Source: Cubamyces lactineus
Taxonomy: Eukaryota; Basidiomycota; Agaricomycetes; Polyporales; Polyporaceae
DNA: 17,500 nucleotides
Reading direction: 5' to 3'
NCBI GenBank assembly: GCA_022376465.1
Contig: JACDTU010000005.1
Location: 12,501 to 30,000, forward strand
The position numbers and the translations under genes are program-made. The number at the start of each line of letters is the position of its first letter. The first letter of the stretch is position 1. Under the pieces are notes generated by a model that was given only the letters and a program-made list of their open reading frames with translations, did no database searches and was not told the origin of the DNA. Positions 7,801-15,100 of the stretch are shown piece by piece.

Positions 7801-8689
7801 CTACCGACGCTTTGGACTACCCAGCAAGATCATATCCGACCGAGGGCCACAATTCGTATCCAACGTCACTCGCGAACTAGGAAGACTCTTAGGCATCACC
7901 CTTTCCCCGTCTACCGCATATCACCCGCAGACCGACGGACAAACTGAACGAGCGAATCAAGAACTGGAAGTCTACCTCAGGATATTCTGCGAAGGCCGAC
8001 CAGACGAATGGGCGGAACACCTTGTCGACGCAGAAGTCGCACACAATCAACGGACCCACTCAGCACGGAACGCATCACCATTCTACCTCATGATGGGGTA
8101 CGAACCAACACTGATTCCTATCGCATACCCCAAGACCAACACCCCGACAGTACAAGAACGGCTAGTGAACCTCCAGAAGGCCCGAGACGAAGCCCTAGCA
8201 GCCCACGAGCTAGCCCGACACGTCATACGCGACAGGTTCAAGGGAAAGTTCGTCCAATTCAAGAAAGGACAGAAGGTCTGGCTCGAAGGGAAGAACCTCA
8301 AGCTCGCTTACGCATCCCGGAAACTCGCACCCAAACGGGAAGGCCCCTTTGTCATCACCGAAGTACTTGGACCCGTGACCTATCGGCTGGAGCTGCCGAA
8401 ACACTGGAAGGTACACCCCGTGTTCCACGCATGCTTCCTCACCCCATACAAGGAAAACGACACCCACGGACCGAACTACACGAGGCCACCACCTGACCTT
8501 ATCGACGGAGAAGAAGAATATGAGGTCGAAGCGATCGTCGGACACAAGACCACACGAGGCGGAATCCGCTACCAAATCAAGTGGAAAGGCTACTCCAGCG
8601 CCGAGAACACATGGGAACCCGAGTCCGCTCTAATTCCGAACGCCAAGGAAATCCTCCAACGGTATAAAAGGGCGAAGAAGCTGCTGTAA
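4841..8689 (+). CDS. pol: Pol polyprotein of element 1 (protease, RT, RNase H, integrase, chromodomain)
   Basis: This frame has no ATG start and should be made as Gag-Pol by -1 frameshifting. Residue numbers count from the TTG at 4841. The aspartic protease has DTGA at 47-50. An acidic spacer (~165-240) follows. Reverse transcriptase has Asp442 and YMDD 505-508. RNase H has Asp654, Glu696 and Asp723. Integrase has the HHCC zinc site (His867, His874, Cys904, Cys907) and the D,D35E triad Asp939, Asp1000, Glu1036. The C-terminal chromodomain (~1225-1282) has the aromatic cage positions Tyr1227, Trp1248 and Tyr1251 at the 21- and 3-residue spacing of HP1. All catalytic residues are present and the frame is intact. 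Arg codons are mostly CGA, unlike the ORF that follows. RT-IN is clearly related to element 2. Confidence 0.96.
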   Translation: MKNRRASTSRPRTKVRRVIVAQTSRQSMRIPLSIHADLSVETKALIDTGAGEVFMDHRFAKEHNFPLKSLKAPIRVYNADGTRNEAGDIKKCAVLEIEAGRHRHIVRFLITSLGKEPIILGLPWLQRVNANIDFTKGTLDIDPARVNRTIVEHLRAMWFPDQDPFTGRPKPVEEEPNEEANEEDEDATEEAPTQEPIYENIERVTLSDVHPEEEPNDQDLLIAYLRGEHEAMIASHATEWHGDMPRPGSPLTTEHDYEPTKIGPGPTIGRIRRAPQGLRFAIAANVWIRAKVNPAMALAQQHQAQEEKKTFEEMLPEPYRGYAAIFEKKASERFPPSRPWDLAIELKEGFTPKDFKRYQLTPKELEAEEEFIQENLRKGYIRPSNSSMASPFFFVGKKDGTLRPCQDYRYLNEGTVPNKYPLPLISELVDKLRGAKVFSKLDLRSGYNNVRIKDGDQWKAAFRTSKGLYEPMVMFFGLRNSPSAFQAMMNAIFADMIDEGWVVIYMDDILIFSADLDEHRRRTLRVLERLKEHDLYLKLEKCIFDAPEVEYLGMIISENRISMDPIKIKGILDWPEPTTVKDVRSFLGFGNFYRRFIDHFSEIARPLNALTKKDAKWEWTTECQKAFDMLKQRFATAPVLQMPDISKPFVVESDASQWATGAVLRQRDANGDLHPCAYLSEGFTEAERNYEIYDRELLGIIRALKAWRHYLEGSGHPVTILSDHKNLTYWRNPQQLNRRQARWALFLSQFDIQLVHTPGTAMVQSDALSRRPDHRQGSEDDNTERTMLPDNLFVRLVDTRLAPRFRHLATQDRLFCDALAAIQHDGPPPIRSALTDWQERDGLIFYKNRCYVPADEALRRDLISQHHDSPAAGHPGKFKTLELIRRSYWWPGMYAMVSRYVEGCATCQQNKPNTHPTTPPPQPIPADDVTRPFQNVTMDLITDLPESHGYDSILVVVDHGLTKGVIFAPCKKTIDAIGTAALYHRHVYRRFGLPSKIISDRGPQFVSNVTRELGRLLGITLSPSTAYHPQTDGQTERANQELEVYLRIFCEGRPDEWAEHLVDAEVAHNQRTHSARNASPFYLMMGYEPTLIPIAYPKTNTPTVQERLVNLQKARDEALAAHELARHVIRDRFKGKFVQFKKGQKVWLEGKNLKLAYASRKLAPKREGPFVITEVLGPVTYRLELPKHWKVHPVFHACFLTPYKENDTHGPNYTRPPPDLIDGEEEYEVEAIVGHKTTRGGIRYQIKWKGYSSAENTWEPESALIPNAKEILQRYKRAKKLL

Positions 8690-8695
8690 TCTGCA

Positions 8696-8844
8696 ATGCT
8701 CTCTCTCGCCATCCTCTTCGCCATCTACTGCCTCACCCTCCTCGCTATCACCCTCCTCTTTCTCTGGTATATCCTCCGCGACCTCTTCAACCGCATCATC
8801 GAGCACACTCTCCACAGCCGTGACTACCCATCCCGATCAGCGTG
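8696..8844 (+). CDS. Small post-pol ORF of element 1, N-terminal transmembrane segment, cut by element 2
   Basis: An ATG lies 6 nt after the pol stop (G at -3). The first 49 codons are element 1 sequence; then the element 2 LTR begins, and the frame stops at 8863 within it. Residues 2-27 are almost wholly hydrophobic (MLSLAILFAIYCLTLLAIT onward), a convincing membrane anchor or signal anchor, followed by charged residues such as RDLFNRIIEH. Nearly every codon ends in C, and CGC/CGT replace the CGA favoured by pol, which suggests real coding sequence of different origin. It occupies the same place as ORF3 of element 2, but I see no clear similarity. I do not recognise the protein. Translation could follow termination at pol or come from a spliced RNA. 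The missing C-terminal part should lie to the right of element 2. Confidence 0.6.
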
Positions 8845-9013
8845 TGTTACGAATGTACAATAGGTATTGCGACGTCTCGACGAACTGGTAACGGTTTCTA
8901 GTACTTACTCTGTACGATACAAGTATGGTAGGCTCTGGGACTCCAGCTACGATTGTATATGGCGGATTCTATGGAACAGTCTCGTATTATCTAGGACTTT
9001 CCATGCACAGTTA

Positions 9014-9074
9014 CTTCTGCACAGTGCACAGTCGCTTCCGCGCAGTGCACAGCGCTTCTGCACAGTACACAGCA
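9014..9074 (+). promoter_or_regulatory. Three tandem ~20-bp GCACAGT-rich repeats in U3
   Basis: Imperfect copies begin at 9014, 9035 and 9055, each CTTCTGCACAGTGCACAG-like, with further CACAGT cores around them. They lie 100-160 bp before the TATA box, the usual place for retrotransposon enhancer repeats. Which factor binds is unknown. Confidence 0.55.
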
Positions 9075-9174
9075 GCACTGCCACAGTGTTACTAGGTTCG
9101 ACTAGCGCTGACTACTATGCACCAGAAAGTCCTTGTATACGCTAGAACGTTCCGTCTACAGGCTGGTATACATG

Positions 9175-9182
9175 TATATAAG
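9175..9182 (+). promoter_or_regulatory. TATA box of element 2
   Basis: TATATAAG lies 32 bp before the predicted transcript start at 9207. The last ATG before the 1.08-kb ATG-free stretch is at 9172, just upstream of the TATA box and so outside the predicted RNA. Confidence 0.8.
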
Positions 9183-9206
9183 AGGCGACGCCATAGAGCG
9201 ACCCTC

Positions 9207-9218
9207 AGCTTTCAGTCT
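9207..9218 (+). promoter_or_regulatory. Predicted transcript 5' end / self-primer of element 2
   Basis: AGCTTTCAGTCT is the exact reverse complement of the PBS at 9387-9398 (12 of 12 bp; the flanking bases do not pair). Its distance from the TATA box marks it as the probable RNA 5' end, as required for Tf1-type self-priming. Confidence 0.82.
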
Positions 9219-9386
9219 CTTCGCGAAATACGACTTTGGTTGCTCGTTAACTCGCTTTCAACTGCAAATACTACTACGCGCTTATCTTCGACAAGCTAGG
9301 GCTAGTAGCTGAATAGATACAAGCTCTCTATTCATTGACGTCTTAAGGCTTGATAGTTTAAGAGTCACGCTCGAAAGCGTAACATT

Positions 9387-9398
9387 AGACTGAAAGCT
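9387..9398 (+). promoter_or_regulatory. Primer binding site of element 2 (self-priming type)
   Basis: AGACTGAAAGCT lies 2 nt after the LTR end, the same offset and the same TT spacer as in element 1. It pairs over 12 bp with 9207-9218. No TGG is present for a tRNA 3' end. Confidence 0.85.
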
Positions 9399-10286
9399 TT
9401 AACCCTCCACTTGTTAAAAGTGCAGAGGCCTACGTCGGAAGACAACGACTACGAAACGCATCAGAACTCTCTCTTGCTCGTAACGTACAGAGAGACGATA
9501 GTCAATACGGAGGGAACTACACAACCCCCATTGCGACAATCACCCAGGGTACTAGGCGGAAGGAACAAAACACTGCCGAGCTTACCACCACTCGCGATCC
9601 CGGAGAATATAGTTGCTCTCCCAAGATCGCCAGGAGGATCCCCATTCCCCTTGATAAGAGGTTTTAGCTCGACAATCCCTTACGTAGAAAGTACCAGTTC
9701 GACATCGTCGGGTCGGAGCACTCGAGTATCGGAACAAGAACCCGCGTTTCAGAGAACAGACGAGTGGAGAGAATATAGGAATTCTCTGGCCATTCAGGCG
9801 GAATCAGGAGTAGCAATAGGCGTACCCATTCCAACCCGAGCGAGTCCAGGAACGGATAGTTCGGATCGATCGACTCCAGAAACTAGTGTTGAAGAAGCAT
9901 CCTCAACGGCAGGGATATTCTATCGGAGAACACAGCTTCCGGTGCACGCGATCGATACACTTCGAGTTATAGCAGATAACTTGGAAGTACTAGGACAGGA
10001 AGACTTCACGAGGAGATATCACGCGACTCTCGAACGAGCCCATCGATACATAACTCAGGTCATCCAGACACTCGAATTTATTCCAAGACAAGCTGTTACG
10101 CCTCCAACGAGGGTACGGAACTTTGCGGGATATCTTCAGAACCAGATTGACTACCTGCGAGCAAAGGTCCTCAATCCGGAGAACTACGCAGATATAGACC
10201 TCGAAGAAAATCTTAGGAAATTTCGTAGTTGCCTCCGAGCTAGGGAACTACATCAGGCTTTCCTACGACAAGCACAACGTGTATGA
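9390..10286 (+). CDS. ORF1 of element 2: ATG-less open frame before gag, unknown function
   Basis: This frame is open from 9357 to the TGA at 10284-10286 (more than 300 codons) and contains no ATG; nor does either other frame from 9207 to 10282. Candidate non-AUG starts are CTG at 9390 inside the PBS (A at -3), TTG at 9411 and GTG at 9420. The first ~130 residues are Ser/Pro/Thr-rich and look disordered. The last ~115 look helical and folded (for example RVIADNLEVLGQEDFTRRYH, and LRKFRSCLRARELHQAFLRQ near the end). The stop overlaps the gag ATG as ATGA, and gag is in the -1 frame. I do not recognise the family. It may be a leader protein or an accessory Gag-like product. The start codon is uncertain; coding status is supported by length and composition. 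Confidence 0.65.
   Translation: MKALTLHLLKVQRPTSEDNDYETHQNSLLLVTYRETIVNTEGTTQPPLRQSPRVLGGRNKTLPSLPPLAIPENIVALPRSPGGSPFPLIRGFSSTIPYVESTSSTSSGRSTRVSEQEPAFQRTDEWREYRNSLAIQAESGVAIGVPIPTRASPGTDSSDRSTPETSVEEASSTAGIFYRRTQLPVHAIDTLRVIADNLEVLGQEDFTRRYHATLERAHRYITQVIQTLEFIPRQAVTPPTRVRNFAGYLQNQIDYLRAKVLNPENYADIDLEENLRKFRSCLRARELHQAFLRQAQRV
10283..10286 (+). promoter_or_regulatory. ATGA stop-start overlap between ORF1 and gag
   Basis: The gag ATG and the ORF1 TGA share bases. Such overlaps serve coupled termination-reinitiation in some fungal RNA viruses (victoriviruses). Here the gag ATG has a weak context (T at -3, A at +4) but is the first ATG of the predicted RNA, so simple scanning could also reach it. 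Confidence 0.5.
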
Positions 10287-12157
10287 GTTCAGCTGAACCA
10301 TATAGTTGTTCAAGGTTATATCATCTCTACAACTCCGACAAAGCTCGGGACGTATACTATCGAGAAAGCGTAGACAAGTGGAATTTTTGCACCAACGAAA
10401 GGTGTCCACTTCGGTACAACACTAAGGAGGTTCCAAACGTCAAGCACGCATCGGCTTTAATCCTAACACACTCTTCACAAGAGCGGGATATTACTAACAC
10501 CCACGGACGACAACCCGCGTTAGTCAAGAAGCCACTACTTGCTGGAAAAGCTACTGGTCGGATTAATAGTCCGAGAGTTGTGTCAGGATCGTTTCCGACT
10601 TCAAGAGTAGGAACCCCAAAACCTCAAGAATCCGAATCACCTAAGGAATCAGGTCCATCCTTCAAGGAGAAAGGAAAGGAGACCGAACCGCCTAAGGTAG
10701 AGGACTCGGACAAGGAGGACGAGACTTTTCGGACGACGGTCGAAGCACCTGAACCGAAAATCGAAGAAACTATTCGGATTAAGGTCGTAGTACCTGCACC
10801 GAAAACAGAAGACACTCGGGTCGAGGCAGAAACACCTGAACCGAGAGAAGAGCATATTCAGACAGAGGTCGAGGAGACTAAATCTGAATTGGAGTATACT
10901 GGTCGCAGCGCAACCCCAGAATTTGTACGAAAATCAGTACCATCGTACATGTCGGGAACAGCGACAGGGGAGTCCATTTCTGGAGCCCATAGATATGCGT
11001 TCACTCCGCAAGGGCAAGGCTCAGAAGGAGAAAGATACGGGTCTTTATCAAGTGGACCAGCCCCTCGGGCAACGGCAATTTCTGGAGGAGTTATCAATCC
11101 TTCTGGAGGTGGAGGAGGAGGCGGACCAGGTAGGCCCGGAGGTCGGCCTGACCCTGAGCCTTCAGATCCCTACTCCCCAGGAGGAGGACCACCAGGACCA
11201 GACCCAGACCCGGAACCGCAAGAAGCTCCAGGAAATGCGCCGCAAGGACACGGAAAGGGCAAGATCAAGGACCCTGAGGTCTTCAACGGAGACCGAGACA
11301 AAACCAGGTCCTTCCTTAATCAACTGTTCCTGTTGTTCACGGCGCGACCCCACGACTTCGTTAATGATTACACGAAGGTGGCGACGGCCCTATCCTTCAT
11401 GGAAGGGGACAATATAAACTACTGGAAGGACATCACAATTCAGCGAGCTGAAGAGGAAATTAGACCGGGAGTCTATCGAGGATTTGACTCTTGGCCGGTC
11501 TTCAAAAGGAATTTCCTGCTCGCATTTGCCCCAGTAGACGAGGTGGACGACTCTATGGTTAATCTCACGACAATACAGCTCAAGGACTACTCTTCAGTTG
11601 ATGAGTTCAATGCGAGGTTCATGGATCTAGCTCTCAAGGGAAAAATTCTGGACCCAGCAGCGCAACTGGCCCTGTACAGGAATGCGCTTCCAGAATATTT
11701 ACTTAAGAAGATATCCATGTCGTACCCTCCGCCGACGACCATTGAAGAGTGGATGACTAGGACTAAGGAGATCGACCATAGCTATCACCTTACGGAGAAG
11801 ATTTTGGCTAATCGCAGAGGACGCAAGGCCAAAACCTCGAAGACTAGGAAGAATGTCAAGACGGTTAATATCGAGGACGACTCGCTCGATATTAACAAGC
11901 TCTCTGTCAAAGAGAGACAGGAGCTGCAAGACAAGGGACTATGTTTCCGGTGCAGGAAGCCGGGACATATTTCCAGAGACTGTCCTTCTAAACCTAAGAA
12001 GCCCGGCAAACCCGTCAGTCGGAAGGTACGACAGGTTACCGACGAGGACTTAGAGGACGAGTCTGAGGAGATCTCAGACGAAGAGGACGAAGAGGACGAA
12101 GAGGACAATATTTCTATTAACGCACTCAGGGCTACAGATTTTGATACGGGTTTTTAG
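10283..12157 (+). CDS. gag: Gag structural polyprotein of element 2
   Basis: A 624-residue Gag, much longer than that of element 1. Residues 1-60 form a Tyr/Cys-rich segment. Residues 145-197 hold imperfect ~15-residue Pro/Glu/Lys repeats (EAPEPKIEET-like). Residues ~270-320 are Gly/Pro-rich, including a run of seven Gly. The capsid domain lies about 325-515 and includes the typical FDSWPVFKRNFLLAF and MVNLTTIQLKDYSSVDEFNA stretches. A CCHC zinc knuckle is at 554-567 (CFRCRKPGHISRDC), followed by an acidic tail. It ends Thr-Gly-Phe-stop at the frameshift site. The start is the first ATG of the predicted transcript. The N-terminal DKARDVYYRES stretch faintly resembles DKEAKLVYYEG in the ATG-less extension of element 1, so the two Gags may share a leader domain. 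There are no breaks. Confidence 0.92.
   Translation: MSSAEPYSCSRLYHLYNSDKARDVYYRESVDKWNFCTNERCPLRYNTKEVPNVKHASALILTHSSQERDITNTHGRQPALVKKPLLAGKATGRINSPRVVSGSFPTSRVGTPKPQESESPKESGPSFKEKGKETEPPKVEDSDKEDETFRTTVEAPEPKIEETIRIKVVVPAPKTEDTRVEAETPEPREEHIQTEVEETKSELEYTGRSATPEFVRKSVPSYMSGTATGESISGAHRYAFTPQGQGSEGERYGSLSSGPAPRATAISGGVINPSGGGGGGGPGRPGGRPDPEPSDPYSPGGGPPGPDPDPEPQEAPGNAPQGHGKGKIKDPEVFNGDRDKTRSFLNQLFLLFTARPHDFVNDYTKVATALSFMEGDNINYWKDITIQRAEEEIRPGVYRGFDSWPVFKRNFLLAFAPVDEVDDSMVNLTTIQLKDYSSVDEFNARFMDLALKGKILDPAAQLALYRNALPEYLLKKISMSYPPPTTIEEWMTRTKEIDHSYHLTEKILANRRGRKAKTSKTRKNVKTVNIEDDSLDINKLSVKERQELQDKGLCFRCRKPGHISRDCPSKPKKPGKPVSRKVRQVTDEDLEDESEEISDEEDEEDEEDNISINALRATDFDTGF
10715..10874 (+). repeat. 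Degenerate Pro/Glu repeats inside gag of element 2
   Basis: About three and a half units of roughly 15 codons resembling E-x-T-x-R-x-x-V-x-x-P-x-P-K (VEAPEPKIEET, VVPAPKTEDT, AETPEPREEH). They are probably a flexible spacer between the N-terminal segment and capsid. Such arrays tend to vary in length between copies. Confidence 0.6.
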
Positions 12158-12188
12158 GTAGGCAAGCAGACACGACGCCTGACTTGCC
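12148..12188 (+). promoter_or_regulatory. -1 frameshift signal, gag/pol of element 2: heptamer plus stem-loop
   Basis: The slippery heptamer G GGT TTT (12148-12154) abuts the gag stop TAG (12155-12157). A 6-nt spacer leads to a stem: GGCAAGCAG (12161-12169) pairs with CTG-A-CTTGCC (12179-12188), giving nine base pairs with one bulged A and a 9-nt loop. Heptamer, spacer and stem fit the standard -1 frameshift layout. The -1 frame is open from the heptamer into pol. Confidence 0.82.
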
Positions 12189-15100
12189 CAAGGAACTGCA
12201 TGTAACTATTGTAACCAATACAGAGCGGAGACGCAGTGCTCTGCTGATACCCGGTTACATGCAGGTTCAGGACAAAGCCGTCGAAATCAAGGGGCTCATC
12301 GACACTGGTGCGGATGCCGTGATCGTCAATAAAAAGATTGTGGACAAGTACAATCTTCCGACAGTCAGACTACCGAAGACTCTGACTTTCCGGAACGCGG
12401 ACGATAGCGTTAATAGCATGGGAACCATTACCCATCGGGTGGAGGGGACATTTAATCTACACGGGAAAAAGCTCCCAACAAATTGGTATGTGGCCGACAT
12501 TGGGCGGGACGATGTCTTATTCGGCATGCCATGGATCCGCAAGTACAATCCTAATATCGACTGGGAAAGTGGACGCATTACTTTCAAGTCGGATATTATC
12601 AAGAAGCAGCAGCAGATCCATAAATACCAATGCGAGCACGACCCACCCGAAGGGATGCTGTGGAATTTCCCAGTAAAACCTCTAAATCAAGATCTGGTCG
12701 TATCGTTCGTACGTGCTATACCGGACGAGGACGACGCAGACCCAGACTCCGAAAGGCTTACATTTAATCCTTCGAGGGCCATCGAGCTATGGTACCGCAA
12801 GAAGAAAATCCGAAAGATTAATAAGTCTACGGAGATCGCTATAGCAGCGAAGAAAGACCAGAAGGAGAAGACCTTGGACGAAATCCTACCTGATTTTGTA
12901 AAGGACTATCGACAGGTCTTTGAGAAAAAGGCAGCAAGTAGATTTCCGCCCTCGAGACCATGGGACCATGCTATCGAATTCAAGAAGGACTTCGACCATC
13001 ATACCAAGGGGTCTTGGAGGAAAATCTACCCTCTGACCTATACGGAACGTATAGAACTCGACAAATTCATTGCGGAGAACCTCGAGAAGGGCTACATTCG
13101 AAAATCCAAGTCTCCACTAGCCTCGCCATTTTTCTTTGTCACCAAGAAAGATGGGAGTCTTCGACCTGTTCAAGACTACAGGGCTCTTAACGAGGGGACT
13201 ATTAAAAACGCATATCCCTTGCCACTCATCAGCGACATCATTGACCGGCTGAAGGGGGCCACAATATTCACCAAACTCGACGTGAGAGCAGGGTACAATA
13301 ATGTGCGCATCAAGGAGGGTGATGAGTGGAAAGCTGCGTTTATAACACCCAGTGGATTGTTCGAACCAACAGTCATGTTTTTTGGTCTGTGCAATGCACC
13401 GGCCACATTCCAAAACATGATGAATGACCTCTTCCGAGACATGCTCCAGGAAGGATGGATGGTCATTTATATGGACGACATCCTGATATTCTCAGACAAT
13501 GTCGAGGATCACCATGAGCGGACGCGAAGAGCTTTACAGCGACTTCAAGACAGTGATCTATTCCTCAAAGCGGAAAAATGCGAATTCGACAGACAAGAAG
13601 TCGAATTCCTAGGATCAATAATCCGACCGGGGGTAGTCGCTATGGATCCAGTAAAGCTAAAGGCAATTATCGAGTGGGAACCACCGAAAACAGTCAAGCA
13701 GGTTCAGGCATTCCTGGGGTTCGGTAATTTCTACCGACGGTTCATTCGGGATTATTCAAAGATAGTCCGACCCCTCACGGAATTAACCAAGAAGGACCAG
13801 CCTTTTCTGTGGACCCCTGATTGTCAGAAAGCATTCGACACACTCAAGAAGCGGTTTACTGAAGAACCGATCCTGCAAATCCCGGATCCGGAGAAACCAT
13901 TTCAGATTGAGTGCGATGCTTCTAAAGTCGCAACAGGTGCTGTACTACGACAGCAAGGAGAGGACGGACTATGGCATCCTTGTGCCTATTTGTCCAAGTC
14001 CTTTACTCCTGCGGAACGGAATTATCAGATTTATGATAGGGAATTGTTGGCCATTGTTCGAGCCCTCGAAGCATGGCGGCATTTTTTGCAGGGTTCCCCA
14101 CACCCTACAGAAATTCTATCAGATCACAAAAATCTGACCTACTTCCGTACGGCGCAGAAGCTAAATCGCAGGCAGGCACGATGGCATTTATTCCTCTCGG
14201 AGTTCAACATCGTAATCAAGCACCAACCCGGAAAATCCCTCACTCAAGCAGACGCCCTTTCTCGGAGATCAGGGCATGACGGGGGGGAAAATGACAACAA
14301 GGATGTCGTATTATTGGGACCAGAACTTTTTGCCAAAGCTGTCAACGTTGAGCTACAAGAGCGCATCCGCGATAGCAAGCTACGGGACAGCTCGGTAGTA
14401 GAGTACATTACTCTAAAAGGAAAGGCTACCAAACGCCCAGAGTTCGGCAAACCAGAAGATTGGTCCGACGACGACGGAATACTCCTGTACAAGAACAGAG
14501 TATACGTTCCACCAGATAATCAGTTGTATCGTGATATAGTCAAGATGCATCACGACGCACCGATTATGGGACACCCAGGAGTCCAGAAAACCTATGATCT
14601 GGTTAAACGGGAATATATGTGGCCAGGCATGCGGAAATTCATCGCGCAATATGTCAAAGGTTGCGCCGCTTGCCAAACAAGCAAGGTCAATACGCATCCC
14701 ATTAAACCAGGCTTAATTCCCATTCAACACAGTGGGGATACTAGGCCTTTCCGGACAATTACCATGGATTATATCACCGATCTACCAGAATCGGATGGTT
14801 TTAATGCCGTCCAAGTGGTAGTCGACCATGATGTATCCAAAGCAGCGGTATTTTCCCCTTGCACCAAGAATATTACGGCAGAAGGAGCCATGGATATTCT
14901 GCAAAGGGATGTGTATCGCAGATTCGGACTACCTGCGAAGGTCATCTCGGATCGAGGGCCGCAATTCATATCCAAGGCATTCAAAGAACTACACAATAGC
15001 CTCGGAATTGAAACAGCACTCAGCACGGCCTACCATCCTCAGACAGATGGGGAAACGGAGCGAGTAAATCAAGAACTCGACTTAGCACTTCGGCTCTACT

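Larger units (their letters stand above)
2894..8844 (+). mobile_element. Element 1: Ty3/gypsy chromovirus, interrupted at its 3' end
   Basis: An LTR retrotransposon with the order 5' LTR, self-priming site, gag, pol (protease, RT, RNase H, integrase, chromodomain), then a small ORF. Integrase lies after RNase H, the Ty3/gypsy order, and the C-terminal chromodomain makes it a chromovirus. The 10-bp terminal inverted repeat TGTTACGACG / CGTCGTAACA bounds the LTR. gag and pol are open throughout. The 3' part, including the 3' LTR, is missing because element 2 begins at 8845; it should resume to the right of element 2. Until then the copy cannot complete reverse transcription from its own transcript. 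Confidence 0.93.
8845..9384 (+). repeat. 5' LTR of element 2 (540 bp)
   Basis: It starts TGTTACGAATG and ends AAGCGTAACA, with a perfect 7-bp terminal inverted repeat (TGTTACG/CGTAACA). The left boundary is confirmed because the match to the 3' LTR begins exactly at TG (8845 and 17206), while the preceding bases differ. U3 runs to about 9206, with the predicted transcript start at 9207. Confidence 0.95.
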
